The notes beneath the pieces are model-generated. The model was not told where the DNA came from and did not search any database. It saw only the letters and a list, made by a program, of their open reading frames with translations. Below are positions 43,290 through 51,509 of a stretch of 64,000 nucleotides of DNA, in pieces. Where the stretch lies: contig CBDASI010000001.1 of NCBI GenBank assembly GCA_965199585.1, positions 4,037-68,036 on the forward strand, read 5' to 3'. The number at the start of each line of letters is the position of its first letter. The stretch's first letter is position 1. A program made the position numbers and the translations under genes. The DNA comes from JAVVHH01 sp965199585 (lineage in GTDB: Bacteria > Pseudomonadota > Alphaproteobacteria > Acetobacterales > Acetobacteraceae).

Positions 43290-43563
43290 GCTAAACCTTT
43301 CCGCCGACGAATGAGCGCGGTGCGCGCCGTGCATCGCGCTCCGTAACCTCCTGCTTGGGGACGGTCCTGAGCCGGTCATGCCCAACCCCCGACCGTAAAC
43401 CCCGCAATCGTTTGATCCCGTGCGCGACAAAGCCCGCCACGCCATCGAACGAACCCGTCGGGCGCCTGAGATTGCCGCCGCTTCCAGACCCCACGACCAG
43501 CTCGCCCCCAACTTCGCCTCAGCCGTCGCAATCACCACCCCAATCCTGCACGGATGGTGCTGA
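43290..43563 (+). pseudogene. IS5-family transposase remnant
   Basis: The last about 45 codons read RDKARHAIERTRRAPEIAAA, then PHDQLAPNFASAVAITTPI and LHGWC with a stop at 43561-43563. This parallels the C-terminus of IS5-type DDE transposases (pattern RxxIERxF..RRIATRYDKLAxNF..A). A preceding DRKPRNRLIP stretch in another frame matches the NRK..IP motif. No inverted repeats or intact frame remain. The rest of the gap from 43206 to 43634 shows nothing else recognisable. Confidence 0.5.
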
Positions 43564-43634
43564 ACGAGACTGGAGCCTAAAGCGTCAGCCAATCGGCTGA
43601 AGTGCGGTGAAGCCGCGGAGCTAATCGTCGATCC

Positions 43635-44984
43635 TCACTCCTCCCGCATCGCATGAAAGAGGCTGTCCGAAATCGGGCTCACCAGGAAGCTCAGGATCGA
43701 CCGGTTGCCGTTGATGACCAGCACGTCGGCGGGCATCCCGGGCGACAGGACGACGCCGGGCTTGTCCGCCAGTGCGTCCGGATCGATCTCGGCGCGGATC
43801 AGGAACACAGGCTGATTGTTCGCGTCCATCTGCCGATCGGCGCCGACATAGGTAAGCCGCCCGCTGATCACTGGCACGCGATGGGTTTTGTAGGCGGTCA
43901 GGCGCACATTCACGATTTGGCCGACCCTAAGATGTTCCACCTGATTGGGCGCGACGTTGCCTTCGATCAACAGGTGCTGCGTTGCCGGAACGAGGTCCAT
44001 GATCGGCTGGCCGGCGACGATGCTGCTGCCGATCGTGAAATACTTCAGGTCGGTGATCACGCCGGATTCGGGGGCGATTACGTCCCGCTTGGACAATTGG
44101 TCGGTGGCGGCCCGCAAGCGCTGGTCGGCATCGGACAAAGCCGACTGCGTGTCGGCGCTTTCGCGCGAGATGTCGGCGCGCCTGCTTTCGGCCGCGTTGA
44201 GCGTTTCCAGCTCGATCTGCGCGATCGCCTGTTCTGCTCCGGTGAGCTGGGCGGCCAGTTGCCCAATCTGTCCACGCAATTCGGCATCCGTCCGGAGCAG
44301 CTCCAATTGGCGCGGCTTGGTCGACAGGCCGCGCGACAACAGGAACTCGACGCCCTTCAACTCCTGCGCCACCAAGCTCAGCCGGGTGCCAGCGGAGGCG
44401 ATCTGGGCGCGGATGGCGACGATCTGTGCCCTTTGCTGCGCCACCTTCCGGTCCTGGACGCGAACGGACGCGTCCACCGCGTCCCAGCGGACGGCGAATT
44501 GGTGCGTTTCCGCCGCAACGGCGGCCACGATGGCCGGGTCGCCAGCAGCGGCGGCCATCAGATCGGCAGGAAATGCGAGTTGACGCTGGTCGACCGCCTC
44601 GGCTGCGAGCCGGGTCAGCTTGGTGACGGCCGACCAATATTGAACCTTGGCCTGGTCACGGGTCGCCCGGATCTGGACGTCGTCGAGCCGGAGCAGGACC
44701 TGCCCTCCGACGACGTGGTCGCCCTCACGGACCAGTAGCTCACGTAGAATCCCGCCATCGAGCAGGGTGATGGTCTTGCGTTTGCCGCTGGCGACCACGA
44801 ACCCGTTGGCCGGAACGGCGCTGTCGACCGTGGCCGCCGCCGCCCAGCCGAGCACGCTGCCCAGCCCGACGACGACCACCAGCGCCGCCATCAGGGCAAC
44901 CCGGCGCAACGACAACTGTGGCAGGCTCCGTTCGGCCTCATCGAGCCAGAACGGCCCGGCAGAGGATCTTGCAACGTCGGACAT
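43635..44984 (-). CDS. Type I secretion membrane-fusion protein, HlyD family
   Basis: A 449-residue adaptor. A short cytoplasmic N-terminus is followed by one transmembrane helix (RVALMAALVVVVGLGSVLGW, about 28-48), a lipoyl half-domain (VRVREG-type: LLVREGDHVVGGQVLLRLDD), a long coiled-coil hairpin (about 110-300), the second lipoyl half (VIAPESGVITDLKYFTIGSSI) and a beta-barrel end. It joins the inner-membrane ABC proteins to a TolC-type outer-membrane channel, which is not in the window. The gene follows the two ABC genes with a 9-base gap, completing the secretion operon. Confidence 0.87.
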   Translation of the reverse strand: MSDVARSSAGPFWLDEAERSLPQLSLRRVALMAALVVVVGLGSVLGWAAAATVDSAVPANGFVVASGKRKTITLLDGGILRELLVREGDHVVGGQVLLRLDDVQIRATRDQAKVQYWSAVTKLTRLAAEAVDQRQLAFPADLMAAAAGDPAIVAAVAAETHQFAVRWDAVDASVRVQDRKVAQQRAQIVAIRAQIASAGTRLSLVAQELKGVEFLLSRGLSTKPRQLELLRTDAELRGQIGQLAAQLTGAEQAIAQIELETLNAAESRRADISRESADTQSALSDADQRLRAATDQLSKRDVIAPESGVITDLKYFTIGSSIVAGQPIMDLVPATQHLLIEGNVAPNQVEHLRVGQIVNVRLTAYKTHRVPVISGRLTYVGADRQMDANNQPVFLIRAEIDPDALADKPGVVLSPGMPADVLVINGNRSILSFLVSPISDSLFHAMREE

Positions 44985-44993
44985 GGGGCCTCC

Positions 44994-46643
44994 TCAGGCG
45001 ATCTCGAGCTTGGACGGTGCCGTGTGGACCGCTTCCGTGCGGGCCGGTGCCGCCGCAACGGCCACGCGGCCGTCAGCCATCTCGATCACGAGGTCGGCGT
45101 CGCGCAGCAAGGCAGGGCGATGGCTGATCACCACCGCGATAGCGCCCTCGGCGCAGCATTCCCGGATCGCGCGGAGCAGCGCATCACTGCCCGCGCTGTC
45201 CAAATTGGCATCGGGCTCGTCCAGCAACAGCAGGCGCGGCGCGCCGAACAGCGCACGGGCGAGGCCGACCCGCTGTCGCATGCCGCCCGAGAGGGTGCCG
45301 CCATTGCCGGACAGCGGCGTTTCGTAGCCGGCGGACAGGCGGCCGATCTGCTCGTGGATCGCAGACTGGCGGGCCGCCACGATCACCCGGGGCAGATCGT
45401 CTTGCAGGCGGGCGATATTGGCCGCCACGGTTCCGTCGAGCAGGCTGACGGATTGCGGGAGATACCCCACGTCCAGGCCGCCGCGCACCGACGCGCCGTC
45501 GAGCGTGATGGTGCCCTGGCTCGGCAGGACGACCCCGGCCAGCACCCGCAGCAACGTGGTCTTGCCGCTGCCGTTGGGCCCACGGAGGACGGCGAGGGTG
45601 CCGGGTGGGACGTGCAGGTCCACGTCGCGAAGCAGCGCCCGACCATCCACGCTGAACGAGACGCCGCGCAGCAAGAGGCCCGGCTCCGTGCTGACCGAAC
45701 TCGGCGCGGCACACTCCTCCGTCGCATCCGGCAGCAGGGCCGACAGACGCTGCCAGGCCCCGCGGGCCAGCAACCAAGTGCGGCAGCTGCCGACCAGGTG
45801 ATCGAACGGACCGAATGTCTTGCCCATGAGAAGGTTGGCCCCCATCAGGGTGCCTGGTGTGGTCTGCCCGCGGACAATCAGGACGGCGCCGAGCGCCATC
45901 ACGCTCGCCTGCAGGACAAATCGCATCAAGCGCGACAAACCGGCGACGGTCTCGGCGACGGTTGACACGTGTCGCAGGGCCGAAACCGCGTGCGCATAGC
46001 GCAGGCACCATCGGCGGGCGATGGCGGGCAGCATGCCGAGCCCCTCCGTCACCTCCAGCTCCGAGAGGCCGTGGGAAAGGGCGTGGTCGGCAGCGCGACG
46101 GCGTTCCTGAGCACGATGCAAGACCGGGTACAGCAGGGCCTCGCTGGCGAGCCCGGCAAGGATCAGGCCGGCGATGCCGACAACCGCCAAGAAGCCAAAG
46201 GCCGGGTGCAACATGAACAATACCGTCACGAAGAGCGGAGCGCACAGCGCGTCCAGCGGCGTGGCGACGGCGCCCGAAGCCAGAAAGGATTGCAGTTCGT
46301 GAACGTCGCGCGCCAGCTGCGGTCCAGCCCGCTTGTCGCCCCCCGCTGCCCGCCGGATCCCTTCCTCGAGCGCCGGGCCGTTCAGGCGAAGCGCGACTGC
46401 ATCGGCAACGGCCAGGAAGGCGGTGCTGCGCAGATAATCAAACGCGCCATAGAACAGCAGCCCGATGATGCAGGAGAGCGACAACACCAGCACGGTGTCC
46501 ATGTTGTGGCTCATCAGCACGCGGTCGTAGAGCTGCATGTCATAGAGCGGCACGACCAGGATCGCGAGGTCGATCAGCAGGGTGAGCCCGAGCGCCAAAC
46601 CGAGGCCGGCGAGCAGCGTCCGGCGGATTTGCCGCATCCTCAC
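44994..46643 (-). CDS. Type I secretion ABC protein (PrtD-like), second of pair
   Basis: A 549-residue half-transporter. The membrane domain (about 10-290) starts ILVVPLYDMQLYDRVLMSHN, the hallmark of PrtD/RTX exporters. The ATPase domain has Walker A GPNGSGKT, signature LSGGMRQR, Walker B LLLLDEPDANLD and switch VISHRP, all intact. No C39 peptidase domain is present. It overlaps the upstream ABC gene by 4 bases. Two adjacent ABC genes and a single HlyD suggest a heterodimeric exporter or two exporters sharing one adaptor. Confidence 0.86.
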   Translation of the reverse strand: MRMRQIRRTLLAGLGLALGLTLLIDLAILVVPLYDMQLYDRVLMSHNMDTVLVLSLSCIIGLLFYGAFDYLRSTAFLAVADAVALRLNGPALEEGIRRAAGGDKRAGPQLARDVHELQSFLASGAVATPLDALCAPLFVTVLFMLHPAFGFLAVVGIAGLILAGLASEALLYPVLHRAQERRRAADHALSHGLSELEVTEGLGMLPAIARRWCLRYAHAVSALRHVSTVAETVAGLSRLMRFVLQASVMALGAVLIVRGQTTPGTLMGANLLMGKTFGPFDHLVGSCRTWLLARGAWQRLSALLPDATEECAAPSSVSTEPGLLLRGVSFSVDGRALLRDVDLHVPPGTLAVLRGPNGSGKTTLLRVLAGVVLPSQGTITLDGASVRGGLDVGYLPQSVSLLDGTVAANIARLQDDLPRVIVAARQSAIHEQIGRLSAGYETPLSGNGGTLSGGMRQRVGLARALFGAPRLLLLDEPDANLDSAGSDALLRAIRECCAEGAIAVVISHRPALLRDADLVIEMADGRVAVAAAPARTEAVHTAPSKLEIA

Positions 46644-48370
46644 GACGCGGCAACTTGGCTGCCGGGGTTCGACACCAGGCGAAACGGCCGATTGCGGAGC
46701 TGCTCACCAATCTCCGCTGCCGGGCCGAACCGCTCAACGGCGCCGTCGCGAAGCACCAACACCTTGTCCACGGCGGCCAACAGCGACGGCCGGTGCGTCG
46801 CCAGCAGGACGGTCACGCCGTCGCGCCGCAGCTCGGCCATCAGCGCAAGGAAATCCCGCTCTCCGACCTCGTCGAGAAAGGCCGTCGGTTCGTCGAGCAC
46901 CAGCAGTCGGGGCGAGGTGAACAGGGCGCGGGCGAGCGCCACGCGCTGTCGTTGCCCGCCCGACAACAGATTGCCGACCACGGGCGTCGAGTAGCCCGAT
47001 GGCAGCCCGGCGATAACCCGATGGATCCCGGCACGCTTGGCCGCCGCCACGACCCGGCCGAGATCGGTGGACTGCATGCGGCCGATATTGTCCAGCACGC
47101 TTTCTTCCAGCAGCGATGGACGCTGCGGCACGAACCCGACATGCCGCGCGAAATCCTCCCGCTCCCACAAGAAGGTGCTGCTGCCGTCGAGGAACACGCC
47201 GCCCGCCGTCGGTGGCGCGATGCCGACGATCAAGCGCAGCAGAGTGCTTTTGCCGGCCGAAGAAGGGCCGACCACGGCGACGGCCTCGCCCGGCTCGACG
47301 GCAAACGTCACGCCGCGAAGCAGCGGCCGTTCCGCGCCCGGCGGCAGGAAAGCCAAATTCTCGACCGTGAGCCGGGGAACCGGCTCCGGCAAGGGCTCGC
47401 GGTAACGCCGGAACGTCGAGCGCGTCGTGACCGCGCGGAGGCGCCGCCAGGCTGCCGTCGCATCCGTCCATTGCCGACGGGCGCCGGCAATGCTGCCGAA
47501 CGGCATCAATAGCCGAGCGAGAATCATGTTGCCGGCGACCATACTGCCGCTGCTCGAAAGGCCATTGAGCGCCAGCACCAGGCCGGTCGCGACCATGGCG
47601 CCCGTCATTCCCATCCGCAGCGCGCTGTTGGCGGCCGAGACCGCACGGGCGCGCAACAAGGCCCGTTGCACCAAGCTGGCGGCACGCTGCTGGCCGTCTT
47701 GCCATAGCCGCGCCAGGGTCGGCAGCATGCCGAGCGCCAGCACGGCCTCAGCGGCGTTCACCCCGTCGGCGGCCCGGCGCAACGCGGCCGCGGTCGCTGC
47801 ATTGGCGTCCAGCATCGCGCGACGGGATACGGCGTCGCCCAGAAGGTTCATCGTTGCCAAAATCAGGACGCAGAGCAGGGCCAGCGCAGCAAGCGCCCAA
47901 TGCATGACCAATAGGGCAAGCAGGAAGATAGGCGCCCAGGCCATGTCGAACGGGGCCAGGCAGGCGCGGCTGCAAAGAAAGGCGCGTACGGTTTCCAGAT
48001 CGGCGAGCGCCTCTCGTGCGGCAAGATCGGGGCGGGCGGCGAAAGCGGCCGCCTCGATGACCGACGGCGCCAGCCGCGCAACGAACCGGGCTGCTAAAAT
48101 CTCCTGGGCAGCGCTACGCAACCCCTCCAGCACGGCCCACACTACCAGACAGATCGCCAGCCCGCCCGCCATTGCCGCAACGGTGTCGAGGTTGCGGGTT
48201 GGCAACACCCGATTGAAGATCTGCATATTGAACAGCGGAACAGCGAGGGTTCCGAGATTACAAACGAAGGCTAGCGCCGCGATCGCGACGACGCTGCGGG
48301 CCGCCAGCCGCCGGAGCCGATCCGCGACGGGATCAGCATTGCCCCGCTCCCGATCGGGCTGCGTCGCCAT
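46640..48370 (-). CDS. Type I secretion ABC protein (PrtD-like), first of pair
   Basis: A 576-residue half-transporter. The membrane domain begins LGTLAVPLFNMQIFNRVLPT, parallel to its downstream partner. The ATPase has Walker A GPSSAGKS, signature LSGGQRQR, Walker B LLVLDEPTAFLD and switch His in LLATHRPS. The ATG at 48370 overlaps the stop of the preceding small membrane-protein gene (ATGA). The longer open frame upstream is a shadow. Sequence divergence from the partner is substantial, so this is not a recent duplication. Cargo is probably the RTX protein at 58 kb. Confidence 0.86.
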   Translation of the reverse strand: MATQPDRERGNADPVADRLRRLAARSVVAIAALAFVCNLGTLAVPLFNMQIFNRVLPTRNLDTVAAMAGGLAICLVVWAVLEGLRSAAQEILAARFVARLAPSVIEAAAFAARPDLAAREALADLETVRAFLCSRACLAPFDMAWAPIFLLALLVMHWALAALALLCVLILATMNLLGDAVSRRAMLDANAATAAALRRAADGVNAAEAVLALGMLPTLARLWQDGQQRAASLVQRALLRARAVSAANSALRMGMTGAMVATGLVLALNGLSSSGSMVAGNMILARLLMPFGSIAGARRQWTDATAAWRRLRAVTTRSTFRRYREPLPEPVPRLTVENLAFLPPGAERPLLRGVTFAVEPGEAVAVVGPSSAGKSTLLRLIVGIAPPTAGGVFLDGSSTFLWEREDFARHVGFVPQRPSLLEESVLDNIGRMQSTDLGRVVAAAKRAGIHRVIAGLPSGYSTPVVGNLLSGGQRQRVALARALFTSPRLLVLDEPTAFLDEVGERDFLALMAELRRDGVTVLLATHRPSLLAAVDKVLVLRDGAVERFGPAAEIGEQLRNRPFRLVSNPGSQVAAS

Positions 48371-49026
48371 CAGCCTACCATCGTTCGCCAGAGGGCCCAG
48401 CTGGAGCCGATAAGGGCCAGCCCGGCTACTGCAGCGACCGCGAACAGGCCGCGTGGCGTAGCGCCCCGTGCAGCGGACGTTTCGCGGCCCGCGAGGGCCT
48501 GTTCCAGCCGGATGGCGAACAATTCGAACGTCGCCACACTCTCCTGCAGCCCCGCCTGAACGGCGGCGATCTCTGCCAGCGCATTGCCGACGGAGGGCTG
48601 CTGCAATAGCGCCGCCTGGAGATTGCGGTGCATCACACGCTGCGACCCGATCAGCATGTCGAGCCCGCGCTGCAATCCGTTCAGGCCATCGGCATCGGTC
48701 GCCGGCGCCGGTGGCGCGTCCAGCAGCACGGTTTCGCCGTCCTCGCCGACCACGGCGACACGCAGCTCCGCGATGCGGGAGCGAAGCTGCTCGGGAATGG
48801 GTAACGTGAAGGCGTGCCGGCCATCGCCGATCCCGCTCCGCGCCAGGTCCTCGCGCAAACCGTCGGCCACCGCGCGGGCGACGGTCATGTCGCCCGCGCG
48901 TAACTCCACCGCTAGGCGATCGCGGACTCCCGGACGCCACACCCAACCAAGTGCCGCGCTGCTCGTGATCGCCTCGACATAACCGACCAGCTCACCGCCG
49001 GATCGCTTGCCAACGGCTTCGCTCAT
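48370..49026 (-). CDS. Membrane-anchored protein with GWV-type domain (unknown function)
   Basis: A 218-residue protein. The first about 80 residues form a small beta domain (VEAITSSAALGWVWRPG, then AVADGLREDLARSGIGDGRH) that resembles domains in the two large glycosyltransferase-type proteins of this cluster. A helical segment from about 115 to 180 may form a coiled coil. One C-terminal transmembrane helix (GLFAVAAVAGLALIGSSWAL) leaves the bulk in the cytoplasm. It is coupled to the ABC gene (4-base overlap) and to the pyruvyltransferase gene, so it could link glycosylation to the exporter. I do not recognise a named family. Confidence 0.6.
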   Translation of the reverse strand: MSEAVGKRSGGELVGYVEAITSSAALGWVWRPGVRDRLAVELRAGDMTVARAVADGLREDLARSGIGDGRHAFTLPIPEQLRSRIAELRVAVVGEDGETVLLDAPPAPATDADGLNGLQRGLDMLIGSQRVMHRNLQAALLQQPSVGNALAEIAAVQAGLQESVATFELFAIRLEQALAGRETSAARGATPRGLFAVAAVAGLALIGSSWALWRTMVG

Positions 49027-50204
49027 GCCGCCAAGCTCGGAAGCACGCGGGACGCAGCGGTCTCGTTCTGCATCTTGTGATCGACGCCGTTCTCGTCGAG
49101 GAAAAGGCGCATGGCGCGGTAGGTCTGGTAGTAGGCGCGATTGAACTTTTCGAACAACGACTGGTCCCAGTAATCCTCAAGCCGGAATGGACGGCCGGAG
49201 AACACGTCGAAGCTTGGGATCTGCAGCGTCTCGGCGAACTCCGCCGTACGACTGTCATAGGTGAAGTAAACGGACGGGACTCGGTTGGCCAGTCCGAGCA
49301 GATTGCCGTGTAACCGGTAGCCGAGCACGAGCTGCTTCTGCCGAAGCTTGCTCTCAAATTCAGCGACGGAGTCGGAATAGAATAGATTAGTGCTGTAGAG
49401 TTCCTCGAGCGGATCGCCGGCGCCGCGTAGCCATCCATGGTTGCGCAAACCCTGGATCGCGGCAGATTTCTGCGCCGGGTTGCCCCACAGGATGTTCTTT
49501 TCCTCGACTTCGCCTTGCGCCAGCACGTCGAGATCGAACCGAGATGCCAAATCCAGGATCGTCTGCCGTTGCAGGTCCAGGTAGCGCTGGAGATCCTGCG
49601 CGTAGGTTACGTCCACCTCGCGCCGGAGCGTGTATGCGACCTGCCGCACGCTCTCGAGCGGCGGTAGGTCGATCCGCAGCGTCGGGTCGTTGTTTCGGAA
49701 CACGGTCGGGCAGGCGATGATCCGGGCGTTGCGGATCCCGAGGCTCCAAAGCACATCGGCGGTGTAGGCGCCGCGGACGCCGAGTGAAACGGAGCGCTCG
49801 GCGATGAGTTCGAGGACACGCCGGGTCGCCGGGTTGACGGCGGATGGCCCCTTGGACGCAGCCTGCGCACCGATACCGAATGCGATCACGGGGATCTTCA
49901 ACTTGGCCAAGACGGTGGGCGCATTGTCCCACTGCATGTCCTTGTGCAAGTAATTGGAGCCGCGCAGGAAGGCGTAATCGTACTCGCTGTTGTAGCGCTC
50001 GATGTCGGCTTCGGTGGGCGTACGGATCTTGAGCGGTTCGAGGTGCGAGTAGTTCAGCAGCTTCAGCGAGCTGTCGAAGACGAAGGCGTCGCCGATGTTG
50101 TGGTAGTGGTCTGGAGCTTTGGAGAAGCCCAGGTCCGAATACCAACGTACGCAGTCGTGGTCGTAGACTTCGCCAGAGGGGCTAATTACCAGGATTTTTG
50201 CCAT
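49023..50204 (-). CDS. Polysaccharide pyruvyltransferase-family protein
   Basis: A 393-residue protein of the polysaccharide pyruvyl transferase superfamily (GT-B-like fold). Early IGDAFV replaces the usual GNxGD motif, the DYAFLRGSNYL region precedes IPVIAFGIGAQ, SLGVRGAYTADVLWSLGI matches the family's R-E/T-SL motif, and GYRLHGNLLGLANRVPSVY is the conserved RxH segment near the C-terminus. The family transfers pyruvate from PEP to sugars, making acidic ketals. In this locus the acceptor would be the glycan built by the neighbouring transferases. A related glycosyltransferase role cannot be excluded. Confidence 0.75.
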   Translation of the reverse strand: MAKILVISPSGEVYDHDCVRWYSDLGFSKAPDHYHNIGDAFVFDSSLKLLNYSHLEPLKIRTPTEADIERYNSEYDYAFLRGSNYLHKDMQWDNAPTVLAKLKIPVIAFGIGAQAASKGPSAVNPATRRVLELIAERSVSLGVRGAYTADVLWSLGIRNARIIACPTVFRNNDPTLRIDLPPLESVRQVAYTLRREVDVTYAQDLQRYLDLQRQTILDLASRFDLDVLAQGEVEEKNILWGNPAQKSAAIQGLRNHGWLRGAGDPLEELYSTNLFYSDSVAEFESKLRQKQLVLGYRLHGNLLGLANRVPSVYFTYDSRTAEFAETLQIPSFDVFSGRPFRLEDYWDQSLFEKFNRAYYQTYRAMRLFLDENGVDHKMQNETAASRVLPSLAA

Positions 50205-50222
50205 GGGATTGATGTCTCCGGT

Positions 50223-51509
50223 TCAGGCCGCGATGCGGACGGTTGACGGGGAAGAGGTCTCGGTCCGAGCCGGGATGGATCGGTAGAGGGCGAGGTGGTC
50301 AGACGCGAAGGCCGGCAGATCGGGTGGGCGGGGTGCCGCGGCGGAAAGCCGCTCCCACAAACCATCCTCTCGCAGCGCTCGGCCGAGCCGGTCGGCGAGG
50401 CTTTCCGGGCTGCCGGTGCGGAAATGCAGCCCGTCGATCCCGTCGGACACCTTTTCCGCCATGCCGCCGATGCCGCTGGCGATCACCGGGCGGCGATGCA
50501 GGAGCGCCTCCTGGATCACCACCGGCGAGTTCTCCCACCAGATGGAGGGAACGACGACCCAGTCCACTTCGGCCATGAGGCCGGGCAGTTCGTTCTGCCG
50601 ATAGCTGCCATGGAATCTGACGCGGCGCCCGGCTGCCTCGACCAGCGCGTGGAACCGGCGCTGAAACGCTTCCGGTTGCAACTCGAGATTGCCGCCAAAC
50701 ACACTCAGCGTGGCGTCACCCCAGAGATCGTCCGGCACGCGGCTGACCGCGTCGAGCAGAACCGGCAGGCCCTTGAACTCGGTCACCTGCCCAAAGAACG
50801 CGAAGCGGTCGCGCCGGCCGCTATCTGAAATCGCGCGCGGGGGGACCGGTTCGCCGTCGACGCCGTTCTCGATCACGCGGAAGCGGTCCGGCGGCAATCC
50901 CCAGGCCAAGTAGCGGTCGACCAGGAAATGACTGGGCGACACGTAGGCATCGGCGAGTAGAAAGTGCGCCCGAAGGTGCTGCTCGCGGGCAAAAAACGCC
51001 GCCGGCCCGTGCTGCGGCAAGCAGACGTTGCAGAGAGAAGGTGAGGCGCCCGAGCACAGCGCGTGCCGGCCGGTCTTGACCATTTGGCCGTGATTGGCAC
51101 AGATCGCCAGATACTCGTGGAACGTGACGACCAGGCGCGCCCGCGGCAAGACGCGTCGGACCAAAGCGATCGCCTCCACGCCAAGCCCAATCACGTGATG
51201 AAAATGGACGACGTCCGGGTCGATGCGTTCCAGATACGAGGCCACAGAACTTCCGAGCTCGGCCAAGCCGCCGTTGGAGAGCCAGAACTCGTCCCAGGCG
51301 CCCGTATGCAGGAAGGCTTCCCGCCCGCCATGCCGCAAGCTCATCATCGGAGTCGCGGCATGGCGGCGGATCGTCGAGGGTGCACGGGATAGGTAGAACG
51401 CCTCGTGGTCTGGGGTCGCATCGATCGCGCGGAACAAGCCGTGCGACGCGACCTCTGCGCCGCCGATCGAGTAGCTCGGATGACCGTGCGAGATGATCAG
51501 GACGCGCAT
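50223..51509 (-). CDS. Family 4 (GT-B) glycosyltransferase
   Basis: A 428-residue GT4 enzyme. Its N-terminus reads MRVLIISHGHPSYSIGGAEV, with acceptor loop GGAE, HFHHVIGLG in the first lobe, and the retaining-transferase donor site FAFFGQVTEFKGLPVLLDAV and NSPVVIQEALLHRRPVIAS (E-x7-E-like). A Cys-rich loop (CSGASPSLCNVCLPQ) lies near 170, as in its paralogue at 53.7 kb. The start is the ATG at 51509, 13 bases inside the preceding gene. The two GT4 enzymes of this stretch are clearly related and could add successive residues. Confidence 0.85.
   Translation of the reverse strand: MRVLIISHGHPSYSIGGAEVASHGLFRAIDATPDHEAFYLSRAPSTIRRHAATPMMSLRHGGREAFLHTGAWDEFWLSNGGLAELGSSVASYLERIDPDVVHFHHVIGLGVEAIALVRRVLPRARLVVTFHEYLAICANHGQMVKTGRHALCSGASPSLCNVCLPQHGPAAFFAREQHLRAHFLLADAYVSPSHFLVDRYLAWGLPPDRFRVIENGVDGEPVPPRAISDSGRRDRFAFFGQVTEFKGLPVLLDAVSRVPDDLWGDATLSVFGGNLELQPEAFQRRFHALVEAAGRRVRFHGSYRQNELPGLMAEVDWVVVPSIWWENSPVVIQEALLHRRPVIASGIGGMAEKVSDGIDGLHFRTGSPESLADRLGRALREDGLWERLSAAAPRPPDLPAFASDHLALYRSIPARTETSSPSTVRIAA

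Noticed and set aside
42741..43634. A small intact gene in the 0.9-kb gap
   Set aside because: The open frames there are pieces of a LysR gene and a transposase in shifting frames. None has a start, length and domain consistent with a functional protein.
49077..50246. Plus-strand frames antisense to the pyruvyltransferase gene
   Set aside because: Short, overlapping a well-supported gene, without start signals or homology.
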